The position numbers were made by a program, and so were the translations under genes. Under the pieces are notes generated by a model. The model did not search any database. It was not told where the DNA came from and was given only the letters and a program-made list of their open reading frames with translations. Shown here piece by piece: positions 53,888 to 62,116 of a DNA stretch of 64,000 bases. Location of the stretch: contig NZ_FWFP01000001.1 in NCBI RefSeq assembly GCF_900172215.1, positions 186,001-250,000 of the forward strand, given 5' to 3'. The first letter of the stretch is position 1. Every line of letters starts with the position of its first letter. This stretch comes from Ruegeria meonggei. GTDB taxonomy: Bacteria; Pseudomonadota; Alphaproteobacteria; Rhodobacterales; Rhodobacteraceae.

Positions 53888-54976
53888 ATGACAGAACAGC
53901 CCACGCACACCGGACGGATTACCATATCCGTTGACGCTATGGGTGGTGACTCGGGGCCCGCTGCTGTTGTGGCGGGCATTGCCCAATCGGCAAGCAAGAA
54001 CCCCGACATCGCGTTCGTCTTGCATGGACCTGAACAAGTGCTGAGCAAACTTGTCGCCAAACGGCGTGTCCTGCAGGGGCGCGTCGTTTTTCGTGATTGC
54101 CCCGATGTGGTCACGATGGAGGACAAGCCCAGCCAGGTTGTACGCAACGGCAAACAGACCTCGATGTGGTCAACGCTGGAATCAGTGCGTCAGGGCGAGG
54201 CCCATGGCGCAGTTTCCTGCGGCAATACTGGCGCGCTGATGGCGCTGTCGATGATGCGATTGCGCAAATTGCCAGGCGTGAACCGTCCGGCGATTGCGAT
54301 TCTGTGGCCCTCGCGCAACCCGCAGGGGTTCAACGTGATGCTGGATGTGGGTGCGGATGTGCGCGCCGACGCCAAGGATTTGCTGCAATATGCACTGATG
54401 GGTGCCTCTTATGCCCGCAACGGCATGGCGCTGGAACGCCCGCGTATCGGCCTGCTGAACGTGGGCACCGAAGAACATAAAGGCCGGGCTGAGCTGAAAG
54501 AAGCGCATGCCATGATCTCGGATTTCGCGGATCGGGCCAGCTTTGACTTTGTCGGATTTGTCGAGGGCAGCGACATTCCCGGTGACAAGGCGGATGTCAT
54601 TGTAACCGATGGGTTTACCGGCAACGTCGCCATCAAGACCGGTGAAGGCACCGCCAGCCTGATCGGAGACCTGCTGCGTCAGGCGTTCAAATACTCTCCC
54701 CTGTCGCGTTTGGCTTCGGTTCTGGCGATCACCTCGCTGCAACGTCTGAAAAAGCGCATCGACCCGCGCCGGGTGAACGGCGGGGTCTTTCTGGGCCTCA
54801 ATGGGACTGTGATCAAATCCCATGGCGGCGCGGATGCAACCGGGGTCTCTGCGGCGGTTAAGCTGGCCTTTACCTTGGCGCAATCCGGCTTTGCCGAAAA
54901 ATTGGCCGCACGGGTTGCATCGACCGCCGAGCTTGCACAAGATGCCGCACACGCTCCGCCAAAGGCGGGCGAATAA
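53888..54976 (+). CDS. plsX: Phosphate acyltransferase PlsX
   Basis: The 362-residue enzyme makes acyl-phosphate from acyl-ACP for phosphatidic-acid synthesis. Family segments are ITISVDAMGGDSGPAAVVAGI, VVTMEDKPSQVVRNGKQTSMWSTLESV, AVSCGNTGALMALSMM, LLNVGTEEHKGRAELKEA, VDVIVTDGFTGNVAIKTGEGTAS and GGVFLGLNGTVIKSHGGADA. ATG 53888 follows rpmF by 22 bases. The frame extends upstream into rpmF, but homologues start here. fabH follows 20 bases after its stop. Confidence 0.95.
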   Translation: MTEQPTHTGRITISVDAMGGDSGPAAVVAGIAQSASKNPDIAFVLHGPEQVLSKLVAKRRVLQGRVVFRDCPDVVTMEDKPSQVVRNGKQTSMWSTLESVRQGEAHGAVSCGNTGALMALSMMRLRKLPGVNRPAIAILWPSRNPQGFNVMLDVGADVRADAKDLLQYALMGASYARNGMALERPRIGLLNVGTEEHKGRAELKEAHAMISDFADRASFDFVGFVEGSDIPGDKADVIVTDGFTGNVAIKTGEGTASLIGDLLRQAFKYSPLSRLASVLAITSLQRLKKRIDPRRVNGGVFLGLNGTVIKSHGGADATGVSAAVKLAFTLAQSGFAEKLAARVASTAELAQDAAHAPPKAGE

Positions 54977-54996
54977 CAAAAAGGCAGTACCCCAGC

Positions 54997-55968
54997 ATGG
55001 CAGGCCGTTCAGTTGTCGTAGGCGTCGGACACTATTTGCCGGAACGTGTGGTTCCGAATTCTGAATTCGAAAAGACGCTTGATACAACGGATGAATGGAT
55101 CCGGACCCGCTCGGGAATCGAACGCCGCCACTTTGCTGCCGAAGGTGAAACCACGTCGGATATGGCCACCAACGCGGCTGAGGCTGCACTGACGGATGCA
55201 GGGCTGACAGCAAACGACGTTGACGCCATCATTCTGGCTACATCAACTGCTGACCTGACCTTTCCTTCCGCCGCCACAATGGTGCAATCGCGCCTGGGCA
55301 TGACCAAAGGCTTTGCCTTCGATGTTCAGGCCGTGTGCGCCGGGTTCGTTTATGCGCTTACCAATGCAAACGCACTGATGCTGTCCGGTCAGGCAAAACG
55401 TGTGATGGTGATCGGAGCCGAGACGTTCTCTCGAATCATGGATTGGACGGATCGGTCGACCTGCGTGTTGTTCGGAGACGGGGCTGGTGCCCTGATTCTT
55501 GAACTGCAAGAGGGCGAAGGCACTCCGGATGACCGGGGGATTCTGGCGACAGACCTGAATTCCGACGGGCGTTACAAAGACCTTCTTTACGTTGATGGCG
55601 GCGTTTCGACCCAATCCACCGGGCATCTGCGGATGAAGGGCAATCAACTGTTCCGTCAGGCCGTCGAGCGCCTGACCTCGACCGCAGAAACCTGTCTGGA
55701 GAAGGTCGGACTGGGTCACGAAGATGTGGACTGGATCGTGCCGCATCAGGCGAATATCCGTATTATTCAGGGAACGGCCAAGAAATTGGGCGTCCCGATG
55801 GACCACGTTGTGGTCACCCTTCAGGACCACGGCAACACGTCGGCCGCATCGATTCCCCTGGCGATGTCGGTTGCCAAGCAACGGGGCCAGTTCAAGCAAG
55901 GCGATCTGCTGGTGACCGAGGCCATCGGGGGCGGTCTGGCTTGGGGTTCAGTCCTCTTGCGGTGGTAA
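54997..55968 (+). CDS. fabH: 3-oxoacyl-ACP synthase III (FabH)
   Basis: The 323-residue thiolase-fold enzyme starts fatty-acid synthesis by condensing acetyl-CoA with malonyl-ACP. The catalytic triad is visible: Cys in VQAVCAGFVYAL, His in IVPHQANIRI and Asn in DHGNTSAASIPLA. The N-terminal GVGHYLPERVVPNSEFEK and WIRTRSGIERRHFA segments are typical. It lies in the conserved order plsX-fabH-ihfA; membrane-lipid and fatty-acid initiation genes are thus cotranscribed. Confidence 0.96.
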   Translation: MAGRSVVVGVGHYLPERVVPNSEFEKTLDTTDEWIRTRSGIERRHFAAEGETTSDMATNAAEAALTDAGLTANDVDAIILATSTADLTFPSAATMVQSRLGMTKGFAFDVQAVCAGFVYALTNANALMLSGQAKRVMVIGAETFSRIMDWTDRSTCVLFGDGAGALILELQEGEGTPDDRGILATDLNSDGRYKDLLYVDGGVSTQSTGHLRMKGNQLFRQAVERLTSTAETCLEKVGLGHEDVDWIVPHQANIRIIQGTAKKLGVPMDHVVVTLQDHGNTSAASIPLAMSVAKQRGQFKQGDLLVTEAIGGGLAWGSVLLRW

Positions 55969-56011
55969 CAGGCACAAAACGGCTTACACACCCGCGCGCA
56001 ATTCATTGATA

Positions 56012-56040
56012 TTGACAGCGAATTTGCCCTGGCCCTATGC
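56012..56040 (+). promoter_or_regulatory. Candidate sigma-70 promoter for ihfA
   Basis: TTGACA at 56012-56017 and CTATGC at 56035-56040 are separated by exactly 17 bases, and the start codon lies 25 bases downstream. This would give ihfA-merR a promoter of its own within the plsX-fabH run. The -35 box is a perfect consensus; the -10 box is weaker. Confidence 0.5.
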
Positions 56041-56064
56041 TCTGCTATCAACAGGGGAATTGGC

Positions 56065-56367
56065 ATGAGCGATAAAACACTGACCCGAATGGATCTGAGC
56101 GAAGCCGTCTTTCGCGAAGTGGGCCTGTCCCGCAACGAAAGCGCGCAACTGGTTGAAAGCGTTCTGAACCATATGTCTGACGCCCTGGTGCGCGGCGAAC
56201 AGGTCAAGATATCGTCTTTTGGCACCTTCAGCGTTCGGGACAAGACCGCCCGTATCGGTCGCAACCCCAAGACCGGCGAAGAGGTTCCTATTCAGCCCCG
56301 CCGGGTTCTGACCTTCCGCCCGTCGCACCTGATGAAGGATCGCGTCGCCGCAGGGAACCGTAAGTAA
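56065..56367 (+). CDS. ihfA: Integration host factor subunit alpha
   Basis: The 100-residue DNA-bending protein is a typical IHF/HU fold: [67 protein letters not shown] with the DNA-binding arm and Pro tip, and [16 protein letters not shown]. The GEEVPI and PRRVLTFR parts favour the alpha subunit. IhfA pairs with IhfB (not in this window) to bend DNA in replication, recombination and transcription. It precedes a MerR gene by 18 bases, an order conserved in proteobacteria. Confidence 0.95.
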   Translation: MSDKTLTRMDLSEAVFREVGLSRNESAQLVESVLNHMSDALVRGEQVKISSFGTFSVRDKTARIGRNPKTGEEVPIQPRRVLTFRPSHLMKDRVAAGNRK

Positions 56368-56385
56368 GATCAGGACGGCAAAATC

Positions 56386-56952
56386 ATGAGCAAGTCTCCC
56401 GACGCTTTTCGCACGATCAGTGAAGTTGCGGACTGGCTGGGCGTTCAGGCTCATGTGTTGCGCTTTTGGGAAAGCCGTTTCAGTCAGGTCAAACCAGTCA
56501 AACGCGCAGGCGGTCGCCGGTATTACCGGCCCAACGACATGCGCCTGCTTGGCGGGATCAAGAAATTGCTGCACGAGGATGGGATCACCATCAAGGGCGT
56601 CCAACGCATCCTGCGTGAACAGGGCGTAGCCCATGTTGCCTCTCTGTCGCCCGGCCTGGATGACGCCGCCGATCTGGACACCAATGCAGACGACACTGTT
56701 GTTGTGCCCTTTGCAGCCAAACCACCGGCCCCACAGGGACAGATCGATCTGGATCTGGGCGAAGCCAAACCTTCGGCGCAACCCCCAGCGCCAGAGCCCG
56801 AGTTCCTAGACGAGGCCCCGCTGCTGGGCGGGATCGCCACGCAGGCATGGAAACGCACCGAGTTTGACGATACGCTCTTGCGGCAAATCGCACCTGTCGC
56901 AAAAGACCTGCGCGCGGTTCTAAACCGGATCGAGAACCGATCAGCGGGATAA
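56386..56952 (+). CDS. MerR-family regulator
   Basis: The 188-residue protein begins with a MerR-type winged helix ([53 protein letters not shown] in segments), with the R-R-Y-Y-R-P-x-D wing. The rest (about residues 80-188) is low complexity and acidic, without metal-binding Cys, so it is not a classical metal sensor. MerR proteins beside ihfA are common in alphaproteobacteria and of unclear role. It lies 18 bases after ihfA. Confidence 0.88.
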   Translation: MSKSPDAFRTISEVADWLGVQAHVLRFWESRFSQVKPVKRAGGRRYYRPNDMRLLGGIKKLLHEDGITIKGVQRILREQGVAHVASLSPGLDDAADLDTNADDTVVVPFAAKPPAPQGQIDLDLGEAKPSAQPPAPEPEFLDEAPLLGGIATQAWKRTEFDDTLLRQIAPVAKDLRAVLNRIENRSAG

Positions 56953-57013
56953 GAAAAAAGGCGATGATTTCCTCTTGCCCCCGCCGGGAAAGTCTTTATG
57001 AACACCTCAACGT

Positions 57014-57090
57014 CGGGCTATGGCGCAGCCTGGTAGCGCGTCCGTCTGGGGGACGGAAGGTCGCAGGTTCGAGTCCTGCTAGCCCGACCA
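57014..57090 (+). tRNA. tRNA-Pro (GGG)
   Basis: A complete cloverleaf can be folded: acceptor CGGGCTA/TAGCCCG, D-arm GCGC...GCGC, anticodon arm TCCGT-CTGGGGG-ACGGA with anticodon GGG, variable AGGTC, T-arm GCAGG-TTCGAGT-CCTGC, then A73 and an encoded CCA (57088-57090). Total length is 77 bases. The GGG anticodon reads the CCC/CCU proline codons. It lies between merR and dcd on the plus strand. Confidence 0.95.
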
Positions 57091-57151
57091 AATCACACCG
57101 ACGTTTATGGCACACAGGCCAGATCCCGCTCTGGCACCAGGGGGGATTGCA

Positions 57152-58231
57152 ATGACAGGCGTATGCCCAAACCAGCAGATCGAGGCGATGATTGCCCGCG
57201 GTGAGATCACCGCCAGCCCCGATGTCCTGCCTGCGCAAATCCAACCCGCCAGCCTTGATTTACGCCTGGGAACAGTGGCTTACCGCGTTCGCGCGTCCTT
57301 CCTTGCCGGCGAAGGCCGGTCCGTCGCGGACCGTCTGGCCGAGTTTGAGATGCACCGTATCGACATCTCGGACGGGGCAGTTCTGGAAAAGGGCTGCGTC
57401 TATCTGGTGCCGCTGATGGAATCGCTGGCCCTGCCGCAAGACACCACCGCGGTGGCCAACGCCAAAAGTTCGACCGGACGGCTGGATCTACTGACCCGCA
57501 CCATCACCGATGGCGGCGCAGAGTTCGACCGGGTCCCGGCGGCTTACACCGGACCTTTGTATGCCGAGATTTGCCCCCGCTCCTTTTCGGTGCTTGTTCG
57601 CCCGGGGATGCGGTTGAACCAGATCCGCTTCCGGCAGGGTCAGGCAGTTCTAAGCGATACGGAACTGGCAGCACTGCACGCAGAATCTCCTCTGGTTGAC
57701 GGACCGGCAGTGATTCAGGACGGGCTGGGCTTTTCGGTCGATCTGCAGCTGCCGGAAACCGATTTGGTGGGTTACCGTGCCAAGCCCCATACCGGTGTGA
57801 TCGATCTGGACCGTATCGGCGAGTACGACCCGCAGGAATACTGGGAAGAGGTGCGCACAAATGACGGGCGTATAATCCTCGACCCTGGCGCGTTTTACAT
57901 TCTGGTCAGCCGCGAGGCGGTACATATACCGCCACACTTTGCAGCGGAAATGGCCCCATATCTGGCCATGGTGGGTGAGTTCAGGGTGCACTACGCGGGC
58001 TTTTTCGACCCCGGTTTCGGCCATGTCGCCGCCGGAGGCGCAGGCTCGCGCGGGGTGTTGGAAGTGCGCTGCCACGAGGCTCCGTTCGTGCTGGAACACG
58101 GGCAGGTCGTGGGGCGGCTGGTGTATGAGAAGATGTCCGAGATGCCCACCCAGCTATATGGCGCGGGGATCGCATCGAACTATCAGGGACAGGGATTGAA
58201 GCTGTCCAAACATTTCAAAGCGGTCGGTTGA
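57152..58231 (+). CDS. dcd: 2'-deoxycytidine 5'-triphosphate deaminase, long two-domain form
   Basis: The 359-residue protein is much longer than E. coli Dcd (193 residues) and has two tandem dUTPase-like domains. The first contains QPASLDLRLG, the catalytic region NAKSSTGRLDLLTRTITDGGAEFDRVPAAYTGPLYAEI, and NQIRF. The second (about residues 185-355) begins LGFSVDLQLPETDLVGY and contains FRVHYAGFFDPGFG and VLEVRCHEAPFVLEHGQVVG. This form is the usual one in alphaproteobacteria and makes dUTP from dCTP for thymidylate synthesis. ATG 57152 has a GGGGGGA site; an upstream in-frame ATG at 57107 is inferior. Confidence 0.9.
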   Translation: MTGVCPNQQIEAMIARGEITASPDVLPAQIQPASLDLRLGTVAYRVRASFLAGEGRSVADRLAEFEMHRIDISDGAVLEKGCVYLVPLMESLALPQDTTAVANAKSSTGRLDLLTRTITDGGAEFDRVPAAYTGPLYAEICPRSFSVLVRPGMRLNQIRFRQGQAVLSDTELAALHAESPLVDGPAVIQDGLGFSVDLQLPETDLVGYRAKPHTGVIDLDRIGEYDPQEYWEEVRTNDGRIILDPGAFYILVSREAVHIPPHFAAEMAPYLAMVGEFRVHYAGFFDPGFGHVAAGGAGSRGVLEVRCHEAPFVLEHGQVVGRLVYEKMSEMPTQLYGAGIASNYQGQGLKLSKHFKAVG

Positions 58232-58462
58232 TCAGAACTTCATGAACCTGCGCATCTGGCGGGTCACTTTTTGCGCTTGCCGCAGGTTCTGGGACGGGCG
58301 TGGCGCATTGCGCGGGGCGGGCTGGCCAGCGTCTGGGTTCGTAGTCCCATCGGACTTACCACCCATTCGGCTGGCGACGTCAAAGCCTTTGTCTACGCCT
58401 TTCGTCACCAGGCGTCGCATGACCTGACGTACGATCATGTCTATGATCCGATTGGCATTCAT
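58232..58462 (-). CDS. Small hypothetical basic protein, 76 residues
   Basis: A 76-residue ORF begins at ATG 58462 with a GGAG site seven bases upstream. The protein starts with amphipathic helix NANRIIDMIVRQVMRRLVTKGVDKGFDVASRM and ends basic (RQAQKVTRQMRRFMKF); the middle is Pro/Ser/Asn-rich. It is convergent with dcd: the two stop codons abut at 58231/58232. No family recognised, but the site and length support a real gene of the sort often seen next to scpB. Confidence 0.65.
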   Translation of the reverse strand: MNANRIIDMIVRQVMRRLVTKGVDKGFDVASRMGGKSDGTTNPDAGQPAPRNAPRPSQNLRQAQKVTRQMRRFMKF

Positions 58463-58526
58463 TGCTCAACTCCGTTTCCTGAACCTCAACATAGGTGATT
58501 CCTGCGGCAACAAAAGGGCCGTGTGA

Positions 58527-59183
58527 TCACTCTTCCTCGAACAGTTCGGTCTGATCCTCGTCTTCTCCGTCTTCCTGCCCTTCGCCCAACGGCATCGCGC
58601 CTGGGGGGGGCCTGTTCTCAAGCAACCCGGCCGCGCGCAGTTCCTTGAGTCCCGGCAAGTCGCGGGCGTTTTCCAGCCCGAAATGATCTAGAAATTGCGG
58701 CGTGACGACAAATGTCACCGGACGGCCCGGCGTCATGCGGCGACGGCCCAACCTGATCCATTCCATCTCAAGCAATTGATCAATAGTCCCGCGTGAAACC
58801 GAGACACCTCGGATTTCTTCGATTTCGGCACGGGTACAGGGCTGATGATAGGCAACGATGGCCAGGGTTTCGATAGCAGCACGGCTGAGCTTGCGCGTCT
58901 CGACCGTTTCCTTCTGCATCAGAAAACCCAGGTCGGGGGCGGTACGAATGGCCCAGGCCTCACCGATTTTGAGCACACGTATGCCGCGACCCTCATACCG
59001 TTTGCAAAGCATTTCAACAGCTTGTGCTGCGTCGCTGCCATGGGGCATTCGCACTTCAAGATCGGCAATCGTCACAGGCTCGGCGCTGGCAAACAACACG
59101 GCCTCGACCATGCGTTCTTGTTCGGCCATTGGTGGCGCTTCGAACAGAGTGCCGGTGCCATCGTCCTGGGGGGCGTCAGTCAC
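58527..59183 (-). CDS. scpB: Segregation and condensation protein B
   Basis: The 218-residue protein is a kleisin-partner with two winged helices: MVEAVLFASAEPVTIADLEVRMPHG, ETRKLSRAAIETLAIVAYHQPCTRAEIEEIRGVSVSRGTIDQLLEMEWIRLGRRRMTPGRPVTF (segments), then FGLENARDLPGLKELRAAG. ScpB with ScpA and SMC condenses the chromosome. I chose GTG 59183, which overlaps the scpA stop and has a GAGGA site; the longer frame from 59219 begins with TTG. The C-terminus is acidic (EDGEDEDQTELFEEE). Confidence 0.93.
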   Translation of the reverse strand: MTDAPQDDGTGTLFEAPPMAEQERMVEAVLFASAEPVTIADLEVRMPHGSDAAQAVEMLCKRYEGRGIRVLKIGEAWAIRTAPDLGFLMQKETVETRKLSRAAIETLAIVAYHQPCTRAEIEEIRGVSVSRGTIDQLLEMEWIRLGRRRMTPGRPVTFVVTPQFLDHFGLENARDLPGLKELRAAGLLENRPPPGAMPLGEGQEDGEDEDQTELFEEE

Positions 59184-59970
59184 GTTTTTCAGTCCTCTTT
59201 CGCAGATGGATCGGGGCAAAGGTCTCGCTTTGCTGGATCTCCATATGTCCTTCCTTCACCAACTCAAGTGAGGCCGCAAAGGTGGCCGCCGTGGCCGACC
59301 GCCGCCGAACAGGATCGGCGTCCCACCCTTCGGGCAGATAGGTCTCCATATCGGTCCAGGTTCCCGCGAATCCGATCAGGGGGCGCATCCGCTCCAACGC
59401 CTGTTCCATGGTGAACACGGCATCGCGGTCCATCACAAAGGGGCGAAACTCGTCCCGGGTGCGAATGCGCGCATAGCCCTGCATCAGGTCCAGCAGCGTG
59501 GCGGAATAGGTCACCGTGCGGATACGGGTGATATCCTCACCCTGCCCGCGTTTGAAAAAGTCACGACCCAGTTGATCGCGGCCCATCAAACGCGCAGCGG
59601 CGTCACGCATGGCCTGCAAACGCTCAAGCTGGAAGGCCAGATGCGCGGCCAGTTCCTCACCCGAGGGACCCTCGTCATTGGGGTCGGGTGGCAACAGCAG
59701 CCGGGATTTCAGAAACGCCAGCCAGGCGGCCATCACCAGATAGTCGGCCGCCAGTTCGATCCGCAGCGCGCGGGCTTTTTCGACAAAGGTCAGATATTGC
59801 TGCGCCAGCGCCAGAACCGAGATTTTACGCAAATCAACCTTTTGCGTGCGCGACAAGGTCAGCAACACGTCCAACGGGCCTTCAAACCCGTCGACATCCA
59901 CAATTAACGCCTCGGCCGCCAGTCTATCCGCGACCGAGACCGGGTCTTCGCTGAAAAGGTTATCCGACAT
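59176..59970 (-). CDS. scpA: Segregation and condensation protein A (kleisin)
   Basis: The 264-residue kleisin bridges SMC heads. It has the N-terminal helix-bundle VDGFEGPLDVLLTLSRTQKVDLRKISVLALAQQYLTF and the segment ADYLVMAAWLAFLKSRLLLPP, a linker, then a C-terminal winged-helix part ending FAPIHLRKRTEKRD. Its stop overlaps the scpB start by eight bases, and its start overlaps nagZ by eleven, so nagZ-scpA-scpB is one tight unit. Confidence 0.94.
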   Translation of the reverse strand: MSDNLFSEDPVSVADRLAAEALIVDVDGFEGPLDVLLTLSRTQKVDLRKISVLALAQQYLTFVEKARALRIELAADYLVMAAWLAFLKSRLLLPPDPNDEGPSGEELAAHLAFQLERLQAMRDAAARLMGRDQLGRDFFKRGQGEDITRIRTVTYSATLLDLMQGYARIRTRDEFRPFVMDRDAVFTMEQALERMRPLIGFAGTWTDMETYLPEGWDADPVRRRSATAATFAASLELVKEGHMEIQQSETFAPIHLRKRTEKRD

Positions 59971-60967
59971 ACACCTGCCCGCCCATTAGGCGAGATAGTT
60001 CCGCCTCGGCAGCTTGGATGTCAAGTTCCGCAGGCTTTTGCCGCATCGCCAATGCCCGTTCTGCGCGGGACTGTGCTTGGTCGGTCATCTCTCCGGCAGC
60101 GTCCAGAACCTTTGCGCGGGCCTCAAACGTGCCGTTGCAATGCAATACAACGTCACATCCGGCCGCCAGCGCCTGACGGCCAATTTCTTCGGGCGTGCCA
60201 CTGAGGGCCTTCATCGAGATATCGTCGGTCATGATCAGCCCGTCAAAGCCGATGGTTTTGCGGATCAAGCCGATCATCATGGGCGAAATCGTGGCTGGTT
60301 GCGGGTCGATCCGGTCATACACCAGATGGGCAGTCATCCCCATCGGCAGATCGTTCAACGCGCGAAACGGGGCAAAATCCGCCTGTTCCAGCGCCTCTTG
60401 CGTCAGACCGACGTGCGGCAGATCATGGTGGCTGTCGAGAGTAGACAAGCCATGCCCCGGCATATGCTTGATTACCGGCAGGACACCGCCGTCCAGATGG
60501 CCCTTAGCCACTGCCTTGCCGATCTTTGAAACTCTTTTAGGATCAGTGCCATAGCAGCGGTTCCTTAGGAACGCATGCGTGTCATCCCGCGCCAAATCGA
60601 CCATGGGGGCACAATTGCTGTCTATTCCCATCTCGAACAGCTCGTTTGCGATCAAGCGATAGCGTAGGTACATGGCGCGTTCCGCCTGATCTCCGGCCCG
60701 GCCTGTATGCTCCATCGGCGGCATCCATTCGCGCGCCAGTGGGGCGCGCAAGCGCTGAACGCGCCCGCCCTCCTGATCGATCGTGATGGGACAGTTGCGG
60801 CCCACCGCCTCGCGGAAGTCATCGCACAGGGCGCGGACCTGATCCGCAGTGTCGATGTTGCGGGCAAACAGAATGAACCCAAACGGGTTCATCTGGCGGA
60901 ACAGGTTCTTTTCCTCAGACGTCAGGCGCAAGCCTTCGGCATCGGTGATGACAGCGCCAAATGTCAC
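59960..60967 (-). CDS. nagZ: Beta-N-acetylhexosaminidase (cell-wall recycling)
   Basis: The 335-residue GH3 enzyme removes GlcNAc from anhydro-muropeptides. Features are MNPFGFILFARNIDT, PITIDQEGGRVQRL, APMVDLARD, the KHMPGHG loop (canonical KHFPGHG), DSHHDLP with the catalytic His/Asp dyad, and LIMTDDISMKAL. I chose GTG 60967, which overlaps the SPOR gene stop as GTGA; the longer frame starts with TTG. The order SPOR-nagZ-scpA-scpB is typical of Rhodobacterales. anmK at 43263-44372 acts in the same recycling route. Confidence 0.94.
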   Translation of the reverse strand: MTFGAVITDAEGLRLTSEEKNLFRQMNPFGFILFARNIDTADQVRALCDDFREAVGRNCPITIDQEGGRVQRLRAPLAREWMPPMEHTGRAGDQAERAMYLRYRLIANELFEMGIDSNCAPMVDLARDDTHAFLRNRCYGTDPKRVSKIGKAVAKGHLDGGVLPVIKHMPGHGLSTLDSHHDLPHVGLTQEALEQADFAPFRALNDLPMGMTAHLVYDRIDPQPATISPMMIGLIRKTIGFDGLIMTDDISMKALSGTPEEIGRQALAAGCDVVLHCNGTFEARAKVLDAAGEMTDQAQSRAERALAMRQKPAELDIQAAEAELSRLMGGQVYVG

Positions 60968-62028
60968 CGAACGGCAACCGGGATACAATCAGCACCCTGC
61001 GCCTGCAATGCAGCACAGAACTGACGCGAGTCGCTTACGTTATCAAACCCCAGAACGCGCAACCGATAGAAGGTGCGGCCACCGCTTGAGGTTTTCTGGA
61101 TAACACGCTGTTTTCCATCCATATATTCACCAAATCGGCCATTCAGACGGCTCCATTCAGCGCGCGCCACATCAGAACTTTCATAAGCCCCAAGCTGCGC
61201 CATGCGTGTGCCTTTTGCCAACGTGTTTGGATCGATATCGACCCCAACGGCCGCTTTGACGGCAGCGTTAATGGCGTCTTCGGTGCTGCTGTTGGTGCCA
61301 GCACTGCTGCGCGTGACCCGGGCCGGACGCGTGGCAGGGCGCAGAGAGCGCCGGACACCTGGCAGTGCAGCCAATTCCGGGTCGGGCAACTGCGCCGCCA
61401 GATCAGCGGGATCAATGGCAGGCTCTTCCTCGGGCGTGGACAAGGCGGCCAATTGCACGCCCTGCGCGGTGGGGTCATCCAGCGTTGCCGTATCACCCGC
61501 AAGTTCAGCGACCAGTGCGTCAACAGTGCCCTGACGCAGCTGCGCAGCCTCCTGCTCCGAGATCTGTTCTTCAACCAAATGTACGGCCGGAGTGGGTTTC
61601 AAAGGTTCAACCGGCGTGTCCTCATCCGTCAGCGATACCGGGCGCGGCGCCAGGATCAGGCGATCCGCTGGCGGTGCGGCCGTACCAACAGCAGCCACGG
61701 CGTTGACAGCCAGCCCCTGATGATCTGCGGGTGTTCCGCCGGGATTTTCAGGTTGAATGCGCATCGGCCCTTCGATGGCACGCACAACTGGCACACCGCT
61801 GACATCGCGCATCACCAGCTGGTAACCCCAGACGCCAATCCCTGCGACCAGCGCCAGAGAAGCAACGGCACCCAGCGCGTTGACAATACGACCCAGGCCC
61901 GCAGCCTGCGCGCCCTGATCATATTCCTGCATGTCGTCGGAATAATCATACCCATCCTGAGAATGGGGTTGATTCGTGTAATGCATCTGCTCGGGGCGCA
62001 TCTGCCCCGAGTAATCGTAACTTGCCAT
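60964..62028 (-). CDS. SPOR-domain protein
   Basis: The 354-residue protein has a cytosolic N-terminus rich in Tyr/Asp/Gln, one membrane helix (about residues 48-70: IVNALGAVASLALVAGIGVWGYQL), a long Ala/Pro-rich periplasmic linker and a C-terminal SPOR domain (MAQLGAYESSDVARAEWSRLNGRF, then VLGFDNVSDSRQFCAALQAQGADC). SPOR domains bind denuded septal glycan and bring proteins to the division site. Its stop overlaps the nagZ start by four bases, so it is coupled to wall recycling. Confidence 0.92.
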   Translation of the reverse strand: MASYDYSGQMRPEQMHYTNQPHSQDGYDYSDDMQEYDQGAQAAGLGRIVNALGAVASLALVAGIGVWGYQLVMRDVSGVPVVRAIEGPMRIQPENPGGTPADHQGLAVNAVAAVGTAAPPADRLILAPRPVSLTDEDTPVEPLKPTPAVHLVEEQISEQEAAQLRQGTVDALVAELAGDTATLDDPTAQGVQLAALSTPEEEPAIDPADLAAQLPDPELAALPGVRRSLRPATRPARVTRSSAGTNSSTEDAINAAVKAAVGVDIDPNTLAKGTRMAQLGAYESSDVARAEWSRLNGRFGEYMDGKQRVIQKTSSGGRTFYRLRVLGFDNVSDSRQFCAALQAQGADCIPVAVR

Positions 62029-62116
62029 GTCCGCCTCACCGCCCGTTTCGCGCCGTAAAACAAGGCGCGCGGGTCATTTCTTGCCTACCTCGTACCGGCG
62101 GTTCGGACGGTGTTGT

